Assembly: GCA_947305005.1 (NCBI GenBank)
Contig: CAMZCM010000004.1
Span: forward strand, 1 to 64,000
From: an uncultured Prevotellaceae bacterium
GTDB taxonomy: Bacteria; Bacteroidota; Bacteroidia; Bacteroidales; Bacteroidaceae
Direction of reading: 5' to 3'
DNA length: 64,000 bases
Below are positions 50,731 through 59,010 of the stretch, one piece after another (the stretch's first letter is position 1; each line of letters opens with the position of its first letter). A model generated the notes under the pieces. That model ran no database searches, was not told where the DNA came from, and saw nothing but the letters and a program-made list of their open reading frames with translations. The position numbers and the translations under genes were made by a program.

Positions 50731-51399
50731 TCATTTTATAAACACATTCCACGGCCCTTCTTCAGGTGGCTGTGCTTCCACAAAGACTTCCTGATGGCTA
50801 ACAGGATGTTCAAAGCAGATGCTACGAGCATGAAGGCTGATGCTCCCGTCCGGATTGCTACGAGGTGCACCATATTTCAGGTCACCACGAATAGGGCAAC
50901 CGATAGCAGCCAGCTGACAACGAATCTGATGGTGGCGTCCTGTGTGAAGATGCACCTCCAGCAAGTGGTAACGGTCTGTATGACCTATCACCCGATAATC
51001 CAGGACTGCCTTCTTAGCATTGGGCCTCTCGTGGTCGTAAGCATAGCTTTTGTTCTGCTTCTCATTACGAACAAGATAATGTGTCAGCGTAGCTTCGGAC
51101 ACCTTCGGTTCATTCTGCACCAATGCCCAGTACGTCTTCTGCACAGCGCCCGTGCGAAACATCTCATTCATTCTGGCCAGCGCCTTGCTGGTACGCGCAA
51201 AAGCTACGACACCACTCACAGGCCGGTCAAGGCGATGCACGACACCGAGGAATACGGCCCCTGGTTTGGCGTACTTCTCCTTGATATAAAGCTTCACCGT
51301 CTCGGAGAGCGGAGTGTCGCCGGTTTTATCACCTTGAACAATCTCACCTGCGCTCTTCGAGACGATGATCACGTGATTATCTTCGTAGAGAACCTGCAT
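50731..51399 (-). CDS. RluA-family RNA pseudouridine synthase
   Basis: This 222-residue cytosolic enzyme isomerises uridine in rRNA or tRNA. The catalytic Asp is D58 in VVHRLDRPVSG. Other family segments are QKTYWALVQN, HLLEVHLHTGRHHQIRCQLAAIGCPIRGDLKYG and SLHARSICFEHP. There is no S4 domain. The start codon shares one base with the fabG stop, so the two are translated in a coupled way. The target uridine cannot be told from sequence. Confidence 0.92.
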   Translation of the reverse strand: MQVLYEDNHVIIVSKSAGEIVQGDKTGDTPLSETVKLYIKEKYAKPGAVFLGVVHRLDRPVSGVVAFARTSKALARMNEMFRTGAVQKTYWALVQNEPKVSEATLTHYLVRNEKQNKSYAYDHERPNAKKAVLDYRVIGHTDRYHLLEVHLHTGRHHQIRCQLAAIGCPIRGDLKYGAPRSNPDGSISLHARSICFEHPVSHQEVFVEAQPPEEGPWNVFIK

Positions 51400-52136
51400 T
51401 ACATATTCATGCCGCCGTCAACCTGAATGACCTGACCGCTGATATAGCTGGACATGTCAGAAGCGAGGAAGGTAGCGCAGTTAGCGATATCCTCGACAGT
51501 ACCGCCGCGACGAAGAGGAATCTTGTTGCACCATTCCTTGCGAACGTCCTCGGGCAGAGCCTGAGTCATAGCAGTATCAATGAAACCAGGGGCAATAGCA
51601 TTAGCGCGAATACCCTTCGGACCCATCTCCTGACCAATGGACTTGGCAAGTGCAATCAGACCTGCCTTGGAAGCAGCGTAGTTAGCCTGACCGGCATTAC
51701 CGTGAACGCCGACAACGCTAGCCATGTTGATGATGGAGCCACCACGCTGACGCATCATGACGGGTACACAAGCATGGATAAAGTTGAATGCAGACTTCAG
51801 GTTCACAGCAATTACAGCATCCCACTGCTGTTCGGTCATGCGAAGCATCAAACCATCCTTGGTGATGCCGGCGTTGTTCACCAGAATATCGATACCACCA
51901 AAATCAGCCTTCACCTGAGCTACGAGAGCCTCGGTCTCAGCAAAATCAGCTGCATTGCTGGCATAGCTCTTGGCCTTTACACCCAGTGCAGCAATCTCAG
52001 CCTGTGTTTCCTCGTTGACAGCGAGGTCAGTGAATGCGATATTAGCGCCTTCAGCGGCGAACTTCAGGGCAATGGCCTTGCCAATGCCACGTGCTGCGCC
52101 TGTGATGAGGGCAGTTTTACCTTCTAAGAGTTTCAT
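51399..52136 (-). CDS. fabG: 3-oxoacyl-ACP reductase, FabG-type SDR
   Basis: This 245-residue short-chain dehydrogenase reduces 3-oxoacyl-ACP with NADPH in fatty acid synthesis. The cofactor loop TGAARGIG is at 12-19, NNAG at 87-90, and the catalytic triad is S140, Y153 and K157 (YAASKAG). The end, SSYISGQVIQVDGGMNM, is the FabG tetramer tail. It sits between a TetR gene (36 bp upstream) and the RluA gene, outside a fab cluster, as in other Bacteroidales. Confidence 0.93.
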   Translation of the reverse strand: MKLLEGKTALITGAARGIGKAIALKFAAEGANIAFTDLAVNEETQAEIAALGVKAKSYASNAADFAETEALVAQVKADFGGIDILVNNAGITKDGLMLRMTEQQWDAVIAVNLKSAFNFIHACVPVMMRQRGGSIINMASVVGVHGNAGQANYAASKAGLIALAKSIGQEMGPKGIRANAIAPGFIDTAMTQALPEDVRKEWCNKIPLRRGGTVEDIANCATFLASDMSSYISGQVIQVDGGMNM

Positions 52137-52172
52137 ATCTATTGATGTTTTTATAAATGAATAATTTACAGA

Positions 52173-52772
52173 TTATCTTATTGGTGGCTCACACATCCCC
52201 AAGGCACGTTTCAGAATCTTGGTGACGATGGGACGTGTCGCCTCAATATTCATGCCAATACCCAGACGGCCATAGATATAAGGAATCTCAAGACCCTTGG
52301 CACAAGCCTGAATAATATCGGTGTAGAGCATGAGGTCATCCACGTCAAAGATACCCGCCTGACGTCCTTCGTCGAGCGTCTTGGCAAAGATGTCATGTTC
52401 TTTCTTGTCGTACTTCTTGCGAATGCTGGCTACCTGCCAAATATTACGGAAGAATTCGGCACGCAGGTTTCCATTGCGTATCACCACTTCTTTCATCAGG
52501 CTCAAGTGAGCAAAGATAAGCTCCACCAGTTTCTCCAATGGCGGCAGTTGCTTGCGCGCCACCATCAGGAAGGTGGTAGAGATACGCATCAGTTCTCCAT
52601 TAATGACGGCGGAATAGACCTCCTCTTTACTTTTAAAATAGGTATAGAGCGTCCGACGTCCTTTACCTGAAGCCTCGGCGATGTCATTCATCGTCGTATT
52701 CTCAAAGCCGTATTTCGCGAACAACTGTCTCGCTTCATCGACCAATAATTGACGTGTTTTCTGTTGAGGCAT
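52173..52772 (-). CDS. TetR/AcrR-family transcriptional regulator
   Basis: This is a 199-residue repressor-type protein. The N-terminal HTH is ARQLFAKYGFENTTMNDIAEASGKGRRTLYTYFKSKEEVY (about residues 13-52; quoted here as a landmark). A helical ligand-binding domain fills the rest. ATG 52772 is used because the codon two triplets upstream is a GTG. It heads an operon with fabG and rluA, so it may sense acyl-CoA or an acyl-ACP and control fabG, but this is inferred from position only. Confidence 0.9.
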   Translation of the reverse strand: MPQQKTRQLLVDEARQLFAKYGFENTTMNDIAEASGKGRRTLYTYFKSKEEVYSAVINGELMRISTTFLMVARKQLPPLEKLVELIFAHLSLMKEVVIRNGNLRAEFFRNIWQVASIRKKYDKKEHDIFAKTLDEGRQAGIFDVDDLMLYTDIIQACAKGLEIPYIYGRLGIGMNIEATRPIVTKILKRALGMCEPPIR

Positions 52773-52796
52773 GAGCACACTATCTTATTCCGGGTG

Positions 52797-52828
52797 CAAA
52801 AGTAGAGGATTTGTTTGAAATGACCAAA
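52797..52828 (-). promoter_or_regulatory. TTTG-N20-TACTTTTG promoter of the tetR-fabG-rluA operon
   Basis: On the minus strand TTTG (52828-52825) and TACTTTTG (52804-52797) are 20 bp apart, 24 bp upstream of ATG 52772. Confidence 0.75.
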
Positions 52829-52896
52829 GAAAGACGCACACTTTATTGCGCACGTGTGCAAAAAGATGTCTCCGCAGTTACTTTTTCAAGCAAATA

Positions 52897-52928
52897 TTTG
52901 GCCATTCCCAAAAAAAAGCCTACCTTTG
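52897..52928 (+). promoter_or_regulatory. TTTG-N20-TACCTTTG promoter of tRNA-fMet
   Basis: TTTG at 52897-52900 and TACCTTTG at 52921-52928 have ideal spacing, with the tRNA beginning 33 bp later. Confidence 0.75.
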
Positions 52929-52961
52929 CAGCCGCAAATGGCAGGAGAGACTGTCAAAGAT

Positions 52962-53034
52962 CGCGGAGTGGAGCAGTTGGTAGCTCGCCAGGCTCATAAC
53001 CTGGAGGTCGTTCGTTCGAGTCGGACCTCCGCAA
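52962..53034 (+). tRNA. Initiator tRNA-fMet (anticodon CAU)
   Basis: The acceptor stem has a mismatched first pair (C1 against A72) followed by GCGGAG/CTCCGC, the hallmark of bacterial initiator tRNA. The anticodon stem CCAGG/CCTGG surrounds CTCATAA. It has two rather than three G-C pairs next to the loop (an A-U at 29-41), a small deviation from the usual GGG/CCC. CCA is not encoded. Confidence 0.9.
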
Positions 53035-53040
53035 CTAATA

Positions 53041-53082
53041 AAAAAGCCGCAAAGCCCATCAATAAAGGACTTGCGGCTTTTT
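53041..53082 (+). terminator. Terminator of tRNA-fMet
   Basis: AAAAAGCCGCAAAGCC and GGACTTGCGGCTTTTT pair with one or two mismatches around a 10-nt loop, and end in a T-run. Confidence 0.8.
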
Positions 53083-53108
53083 CAGATATATAACGCAGAC
53101 CTTCAACG

Positions 53109-54290
53109 ATGGGAAAGAATTGTTCAGTTTTCGCGCTGTTAGCCATCCTCCTATTGTTTACCGCCTGTCGCGGTCATCGCCAGACTGCCACGCAAGCGGT
53201 AACAACAGATACTTTGCGTTATGCCGTCAACCTGACTTGTGAGCGCGGCGAAGGCTATTCCGTTTGGACTCTGCGTAATCCTTGGGACACCACAGCCATT
53301 TTGCATCAGTATATTTTTGTAAAGAACGATAAGTCATACCTATCTATTGCCGATAAACTACGTTCTTCACTCATCAGTCATCACTCTTCACTTATCCCTG
53401 TCCCCGTCCGTCATGCAGGCGTCGCTACGGCTGTTCACTGTGGATTGCTGGACGAACTAGGGGTCGGAGCCGCTATCGCAGGTGTCTGTGAGAAGCAATA
53501 TATTGATCTGCCTGTGGTCACGGAAGGCTTAGCCACAGGACGCATTGCTGATTTTGGCAACGGAATGAATCCCAATGTCGAGCGCATCATGGATGTCGCG
53601 CCCGATGTGCTGCTGTTGACGCCCTTTGAGCATAGCGGCGGCTACGGACGTGTAGAACGGTTGGGAATTCCCATCATTGAGTGTGCCGAGTATATGGAAA
53701 CATCGCCATTGGCACGTGCTGAGTGGATTCGCTTCTATGGTGAACTCTTCGGCGTGGAAGATCGTGCGGACAGCATCTTTCAGGCGGTAGAACAAAAATA
53801 CCTTGCCCTCAAGGAAAAAGCGCAAAGCGCGAAGGATGCGCCAGACGATTCCGTTGTCAGGAAGCCCTCGTTACTCACCGAAATGCTCTATGGCGGACAG
53901 TGGTTTGTGCCCTGTGGACAAAGCACAATGGGCATCATGTTCACCGATGCCGGCGCTAATTATCTCTTCCGCAACCAGGCGGGAAGCGGCAGCGTGGGCC
54001 TCGCTTTCGAGACCGTGTTGGACGAGGCGCAGGATGCCGACATATGGCTCTTGAAGTTCAACAGTGCGAAACCGCTGACCTACGCTCAGCTGGCAGCCGA
54101 CTATCAGCCCTACACCCGTTTCCGAGCTTTCCGCGAGCAACGGATATGGGGCTGCGACCTGGCGCACAATCATTTCTACGAAGAGACACCCTTCCACCCT
54201 GACCGTCTGCTCCGTGACTTGCTGATCATCCTGCATCCAGAGCTGATGCCTGACGAACAGCCTCGCTACTATCACCCTTTGGCCCCATAA
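53109..54290 (+). CDS. ABC importer substrate-binding lipoprotein (BtuF/FepB-type)
   Basis: This 393-residue periplasmic lipoprotein has lipobox LFTACR (Cys20). The two-lobed binding fold is seen in VHCGLLDELGVGAAIAGVCE, NPNVERIMDVAPDVLLLTPFEHSG and LAFETVLDEAQDADIWLLKF. It would bring cobalamin or an Fe-siderophore to the permease encoded 12 bp downstream. Residues about 83-98 (KLRSSLISHHSSLIPVP) are low-complexity and look like a translated short repeat inserted before the first lobe. No own promoter is evident between the tRNA terminator and ATG 53109. Confidence 0.85.
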   Translation: MGKNCSVFALLAILLLFTACRGHRQTATQAVTTDTLRYAVNLTCERGEGYSVWTLRNPWDTTAILHQYIFVKNDKSYLSIADKLRSSLISHHSSLIPVPVRHAGVATAVHCGLLDELGVGAAIAGVCEKQYIDLPVVTEGLATGRIADFGNGMNPNVERIMDVAPDVLLLTPFEHSGGYGRVERLGIPIIECAEYMETSPLARAEWIRFYGELFGVEDRADSIFQAVEQKYLALKEKAQSAKDAPDDSVVRKPSLLTEMLYGGQWFVPCGQSTMGIMFTDAGANYLFRNQAGSGSVGLAFETVLDEAQDADIWLLKFNSAKPLTYAQLAADYQPYTRFRAFREQRIWGCDLAHNHFYEETPFHPDRLLRDLLIILHPELMPDEQPRYYHPLAP

Positions 54291-54302
54291 ACGCTCACCC
54301 TT

Positions 54303-55322
54303 ATGAAAGCTCGTATCACCCTCTCATTACTCACGCTCGCGCTGGCAGCCCTCTTCGTGGGCAACCTCTATTGGGGAGCCGTCCACATTCCCGCAGATGC
54401 TGTGACCCGCATCCTCCTCGGAGGCGAAGCAGAACGTCCCTCATGGGGCTTCATCCTGTGGGAGAACCGTCTGCCGCAGGCCATCACTGCCATACTCTCC
54501 GGTGCCGGCCTCTCCGTGGCGGGCCTGATGCTGCAAACCGCCTTTCGCAACCCGTTGGCCGGCCCCAGTATTCTCGGTATCGACAGTGGTGCAAACCTCG
54601 GTGTGGCGATCGCCATGCTGCTCTTGGGAGGCTCGCTGACGGCGGGTAATGTGTCATTGGGAGGCTTCCTGCTGGTTATCGTGGCGGCTATGCTGGGAGC
54701 ATGGGCCGTGATGGCCGTCCTCATCGCGTTCTCGCGTGTCCTACGTTCCAATACGTTGTTGCTCATCACCGGTGTCATGATTGGTTACCTCACCTCCTCG
54801 GCCATCTCGCTGCTTAACTATGGGGCCACGGAAGAGGGCGTGCGCTCCTTCATGGTCTGGGGGCTGGGCAGTTTCGCTAACGTCACCGTGGACCGCCTAC
54901 TTCCTTTCTGCCTGTCTATGGGCATCGGCTTGCTGCTGGCTCTGTTGTTGGTGAAGTCGCTCAATGCCTTGCTGCTAGGTGAATCCTATGCTGCCAATCT
55001 GGGCATCAACGTCTCACGCACCCGCACCTTGCTGCTTTTTACTACAGGACTGCTTACCGCTACCAGCACAGCCTTCTGTGGTCCCATTGCTTTCGTAGGG
55101 CTCGCAGTGCCTCATTTGGCACGCCTGCTCCTCACCTCCTCGGACCATCGTGCCTTGCTACCCGCAACGGCCCTCGCCGGCGCTTGCCTCACCCTGTTCT
55201 GCAATCTGATTTCCACACTACCCTCGGACACGCTCATTCCCATCAACGTCATCACGCCTATTTTGGGAGCACCTGTCGTGATTGGCGTGCTGCTCCGCAT
55301 GCGGAACAGTCAGGCACTGTAA
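54303..55322 (+). CDS. FecCD-family ABC permease (cobalamin/iron-siderophore)
   Basis: This 339-residue inner-membrane permease has about ten spans. Family motifs are present: RLPQAITAILSGAGLSVAGLMLQTAFRNPLAGPSILGIDSGAN near 56-99 and the coupling region GESYAANLGINVSRTRTLLLF, then FCGPIAFVGLAVPHLARLL. It pairs with the upstream binding protein. The ATPase gene that normally follows is missing: a terminator and a convergent gene come next, so the ATPase must be encoded elsewhere. Confidence 0.92.
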   Translation: MKARITLSLLTLALAALFVGNLYWGAVHIPADAVTRILLGGEAERPSWGFILWENRLPQAITAILSGAGLSVAGLMLQTAFRNPLAGPSILGIDSGANLGVAIAMLLLGGSLTAGNVSLGGFLLVIVAAMLGAWAVMAVLIAFSRVLRSNTLLLITGVMIGYLTSSAISLLNYGATEEGVRSFMVWGLGSFANVTVDRLLPFCLSMGIGLLLALLLVKSLNALLLGESYAANLGINVSRTRTLLLFTTGLLTATSTAFCGPIAFVGLAVPHLARLLLTSSDHRALLPATALAGACLTLFCNLISTLPSDTLIPINVITPILGAPVVIGVLLRMRNSQAL

Positions 55323-55332
55323 AAAGTAAAGA

Positions 55333-55360
55333 GAACGGCTCAAGGATTCTTGAGCCGTTC
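55333..55360. terminator. Bidirectional hairpin between convergent genes
   Basis: GAACGGCTCAAG and CTTGAGCCGTTC (12 bp each) flank GATT. The hairpin sits between the permease gene and the convergent calycin-like gene. Confidence 0.8.
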
Positions 55361-55395
55361 TTCATCGTTTATGATTCAAAATGCTTACTTCTATA

Positions 55396-56904
55396 TTACC
55401 TGAGAGACTTGGTAATCGTGCCATTTGCATGACGATTGATATAGATGAGACCGGACAAAGGTGCCTGCACCTGACGACCGTCAAGCGTATAGAGAGTCAT
55501 TTGCTGCTTGGATGCAGGATGCATGTTGCGGATGCCCGTTGAGCTATCCTTTACCATGACGGTATAGCTTGATACTTCAGACATATCAGCACTGATGGCC
55601 TCAATCGTGCAGTTGTAGCCATCTGTCGTTTTCGTGACATCCTTGATGACGTGAACGGACTTTCCACTGACTGCAACTTCAATATCATCTGCCACGACTT
55701 CCTGATCCAACTCAATCTCATAGCTGGTCTTTTCAGAACTGAAATTAGGTATATCTTTGCCTTTAATCTTCAGGCCAGTTACCTGGATGTTGTAGATGAA
55801 TTCAATATCATCTACCAGCACTTCGTCGTTAGCGCTGCCCTGACCGGGGTCGGCATTGGTAGAGATGGTAATCAGTACTGCTTCCGGATCAACGGCATTC
55901 TCTGTGTAAACAAAGGGAAAGGAGATGCGTACCCATTTGTCATCTGTGGTAACGATCTGATTGTTTTTCGCTTTTGCAACGATATTGCTGTAGGTTTTGT
56001 CCTCTGGGTCCTGATAATATGTACCATCGGTGATGACAGCGCTGATAGTGGCGTAAGGATGTGCACTGTTAGCTTTTCCCTGTTTGAATTTCACCCATGC
56101 AACAATAGAATCCGGGCAGGAATACAAGGGGACATAATAGGGATCACCATTGCCGTCAACATCGGCCTTACTCATGTCCAGATAGGCATTATTACTGGTG
56201 TTGGCCGCAGACATGGAACCTGCGTTCATGCGGCCGGTGGTCATTGTGCCATTGGCTATAATACCTAAGATAGATGTGGCAAAAATACGTGCACTGGACT
56301 CGCCAGAGTGGGCGTCGCTGGACTTGTCGAGATGATGACCAGCCATTGAGGCCAAGGAACCTGTGGCGCTCTCGAACGAGTGCCATGCATTGGGCTCTAC
56401 ATATTTGCCTGATGAGGTGTGCCATGCCTCAAAGCTTGGATTCGGTAGCTGATAGCCGCCACCGATAGCCACTTGGATGACTTGTTGCAAGCTCTCCGTC
56501 ATGTCGATGTCCAGATAGCAGCGCAGACGCTCTCCTTCAATCTTTCCACGCAGTATCACGTTGACAGGGGGGAGCATGCCGGCCATCCAAACTTGTATGC
56601 TTGGGTCATCGCCGTCGGTAATTGTCACTTGCTTGCTGGCAGCGAGAAGTGTGGTTGCACCGTCCTGGTAGGGCTTAATCTCTGTCAGCTCCACATTGCC
56701 TACACCCATGGGACCGGCTTCGCTCTGCAGCATGAAATTCTTCAGGGTAAGATCATACAATCCGTTGTTTTCAACAATGGTGATGACACCGGTCTGGTCT
56801 GACGACACGCCGTTTACCGTGACGGTGATGGGCACATTGTAATCCGTCGCATGGACAGCGATGGCTGTCACGGCAACAAGAAGTAGGGTAGAAATTTTTC
56901 TCAT
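55396..56904 (-). CDS. Secreted calycin-like and PCMD domain protein with sorting tail
   Basis: This 502-residue secreted protein has a signal peptide (1-19), then a calycin-like beta domain (20-140, YNVPITVTVNGVSSDQTGVITI). A PCMD-type jelly roll follows at about 150-370 (LPNPSFEAWHTSSGKYVEPNAWHSF, DEVLVDDIEFIYN). An Ig/cadherin-like module spans 375-455, and a short type A-like tail (LYTLDGRQVQAPLSGLIYIN) closes it. PCMD domains are predicted to take part in carbohydrate binding or metabolism. It is the third gene of an operon with a beta-barrel and a PCMD lipoprotein. Confidence 0.8.
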   Translation of the reverse strand: MRKISTLLLVAVTAIAVHATDYNVPITVTVNGVSSDQTGVITIVENNGLYDLTLKNFMLQSEAGPMGVGNVELTEIKPYQDGATTLLAASKQVTITDGDDPSIQVWMAGMLPPVNVILRGKIEGERLRCYLDIDMTESLQQVIQVAIGGGYQLPNPSFEAWHTSSGKYVEPNAWHSFESATGSLASMAGHHLDKSSDAHSGESSARIFATSILGIIANGTMTTGRMNAGSMSAANTSNNAYLDMSKADVDGNGDPYYVPLYSCPDSIVAWVKFKQGKANSAHPYATISAVITDGTYYQDPEDKTYSNIVAKAKNNQIVTTDDKWVRISFPFVYTENAVDPEAVLITISTNADPGQGSANDEVLVDDIEFIYNIQVTGLKIKGKDIPNFSSEKTSYEIELDQEVVADDIEVAVSGKSVHVIKDVTKTTDGYNCTIEAISADMSEVSSYTVMVKDSSTGIRNMHPASKQQMTLYTLDGRQVQAPLSGLIYINRHANGTITKSLR

Positions 56905-56950
56905 ACGCTATTGGTTTGATTTCAGAAAATGATGTTATGTATTGTCATGA

Positions 56951-57712
56951 TCATTTGATCCTGTAGAAGATGCCGATGGTTCCGTAGATGGGGTAGAGCG
57001 GCTGCTCAACCGTCTTGAAATCACTATGATGAATGCCCGTAAGGCCCCATGAGAGGTCGGCCGACAAGCCCAACCGACGATAGATGTCCCAGTTGACACC
57101 GACCATCGCTCCCACCTGATAACTACGCATATCATTACTGAAATCATAGGTGGCCCATTCACCTTCCTGACTGCCCATCACGACCTTGGAACCTGTCGGG
57201 TCATCCTTGCGTAGATAACCGTCAAAGGCATAGCCGGAGAATTCCTTGGCGAGTAGCAGCGACAAATAGGGTCCGCCTATCAGCTGCACCTTCTCGCTAA
57301 TCCTATAGCTCAGTTGCAGGGGAATGGTGAGCATGCGCTGCTGCACTTTCTGGCGTACATGACCCGTGTAAAGTCCTTCCATTTCGTCAACGTCCATGGT
57401 CACTTTCATGTGATAGCCCTTGGTGGTCACTTCGCTGTCCATACCTTTCATCTCATAATAGAGGGCAGCTGTGATCCCGAATTTCTCTGATAGCGGATAC
57501 ATGGCATCGAATCCCACCCTGAAATCGGGCATTAGCTTAAACGATTCGATGCCGCGTATGCTGGCGGGTATGCCCATGGGCGCTGTCGCCCCTATGTTAT
57601 AGCCTACGCGGGCTTTCAGTTGTATGTTATCTATGTTTATCTGTGCTGTCGCGGGAAGTGCCGTGAGCAGTGCCAGACAAAAGAGGATCAGTGATAGCTG
57701 TTTGTATCTCAT
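56951..57712 (-). CDS. PorT-like outer-membrane beta-barrel protein
   Basis: This 253-residue outer-membrane protein has a signal peptide (1-22). About eight amphipathic strands alternate aromatic and small residues (LKARVGYNIGATAPMG, FRVGFDAMYPLSEKFGITAALYYEMKG, QVGAMVGVNWDIYRRLGLSADLSWGLTG), and it ends YPIYGTIGIFYRIK with the C-terminal aromatic typical of barrels. Its start overlaps the stop of the PCMD lipoprotein gene by 4 bp, and the calycin-like gene follows by 46 bp. A surface anchor or pore for its two partners is plausible. Confidence 0.85.
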   Translation of the reverse strand: MRYKQLSLILFCLALLTALPATAQINIDNIQLKARVGYNIGATAPMGIPASIRGIESFKLMPDFRVGFDAMYPLSEKFGITAALYYEMKGMDSEVTTKGYHMKVTMDVDEMEGLYTGHVRQKVQQRMLTIPLQLSYRISEKVQLIGGPYLSLLLAKEFSGYAFDGYLRKDDPTGSKVVMGSQEGEWATYDFSNDMRSYQVGAMVGVNWDIYRRLGLSADLSWGLTGIHHSDFKTVEQPLYPIYGTIGIFYRIK

Positions 57713-58860
57713 TGCGCATTCTCTGTCGTTTGGTCCGTTTGAAAAGAAATCTTCACCTTGTCAATATAGAGCGTGCTGCCCACGGCACCCTCGAACGTGT
57801 CGCCCGTCTTGCTCGACGAGAAGACAAGTGCCAGATTGTAACCGCGATTAGCCAGCAAAGCGGCATCGATGGGAACGGTACCCTTGAAGATTAATTCGAA
57901 CGGTTGCCACTCGCTGGCCGCTGGCAGTGATTCCACTTGCGCTGTGCGAACGATGTACGGACTTGTGAGTACGTCATCGCCGTGCAACATCATCTCATTG
58001 CCCTGGTCATCGTGATTGAGGTAGAGCACCGAATAAATGCTGGGCTCGTCAATGCGGCCAGGCACTTCTTTTGAATCTTTATCGGTAAAAACTTCGCCCG
58101 GAATGTACTTGTAGTATCCTGTCACCTTCACAGGCTCCTTGGTGTAGGGAATGCCCATTTGGGTTGTCTTCAGTGTATTCGTCAGCGCATATTTGCTGTC
58201 GAAAGCTCCTAAAAAGAGGTTTCCTGCCGCAATGGGTTTCTTGAAAGCTTTGCCCCACGAGCCTGTGGCACGAGTGGTCAACCTTACGCAATAGCCGTCA
58301 AAGCCATGCTCATCAGGCACGGTGGGATAGTCCTTCGCCTCTGCGTTGGGATTGGCAATCATGAAGCCCTCATTGCCCGATGCCCAAATGCGGTCTATCG
58401 TCCCATTATCCCCCGTGTCATACCATATATAATATTTGCCGTTTGAACTCATCTCGAAGTCTTCAAAGTCACAACTGCTGCTGGGCAGCGAAGCCTCACG
58501 GAAATCAACCTGATAGGTCCGATGCCATTGCCCATCCTCAGATGTCACAACATAGCTCACAGGCCCATTGCTGAAATCCTGTTCACTGCCGTTGGCAGGC
58601 GATATAACAGCTCCGGATGAGAGCTTGAAGTACACAGGCATGGCTGGCAACGCAGCATGATTCCGGATGGTGAATGTCAGCAGTTCTGTGCCTGAAGATA
58701 CATCTCTGATTCGCATATCAGTATTCTGGAAGAAGTGTTGAGCCAGGTGATCGCCCTCAATCCATGCTTCAAGAATGTCGCATTCCGTATTTTGTGGTTC
58801 GTCTTTGATACATGATGTGAGAATCATCGTAAGTATGGCAATATAGTAGTAGTATTTCAT
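57709..58860 (-). CDS. PCMD-domain lipoprotein
   Basis: This 383-residue lipoprotein has lipobox LTSCIK (Cys17). An N-terminal Ig-like domain (about 25-125) precedes a PCMD (putative carbohydrate metabolism, PF13201) domain at about 128-375, marked by CDFEDFEMSSNGKYYIWYD, YCVRLTTRATGSWGKAFKKPIAAGNLFLG and LYIDKVKISF. Family members are surface lipoproteins in Bacteroidales, often beside glycan-binding genes. It leads the three-gene operon with a promoter at 58912-58905. Confidence 0.85.
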   Translation of the reverse strand: MKYYYYIAILTMILTSCIKDEPQNTECDILEAWIEGDHLAQHFFQNTDMRIRDVSSGTELLTFTIRNHAALPAMPVYFKLSSGAVISPANGSEQDFSNGPVSYVVTSEDGQWHRTYQVDFREASLPSSSCDFEDFEMSSNGKYYIWYDTGDNGTIDRIWASGNEGFMIANPNAEAKDYPTVPDEHGFDGYCVRLTTRATGSWGKAFKKPIAAGNLFLGAFDSKYALTNTLKTTQMGIPYTKEPVKVTGYYKYIPGEVFTDKDSKEVPGRIDEPSIYSVLYLNHDDQGNEMMLHGDDVLTSPYIVRTAQVESLPAASEWQPFELIFKGTVPIDAALLANRGYNLALVFSSSKTGDTFEGAVGSTLYIDKVKISFQTDQTTENAQ

Positions 58861-58904
58861 ATCATTTAAGAAGCGAAAAGCAACGAATCAGAAGTTTTAC
58901 ACTA

Positions 58905-58935
58905 CAAAAGTAGCGATTTATCCTTTTCGAACAAA
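58905..58935 (-). promoter_or_regulatory. TTTG-N19-TACTTTTG promoter of the PCMD operon
   Basis: On the minus strand TTTG (58935-58932) and TACTTTTG (58912-58905) lie 44 bp upstream of ATG 58860, divergent from the ComM-like gene. Confidence 0.65.
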
Positions 58936-58950
58936 GAAAAGATGCAAAAA

Positions 58951-58982
58951 TTGTGCGATTCCGACAGAAAACCGTATCTTTG
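58951..58982 (+). promoter_or_regulatory. TTG-N21-TATCTTTG promoter of the ComM-like gene
   Basis: TTG at 58951-58953 and TATCTTTG at 58975-58982 lie 28 bp upstream of ATG 59011. Confidence 0.7.
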
Positions 58983-59010
58983 CGCTGTCAAAAACGCAAA
59001 AAGCCCTTTC

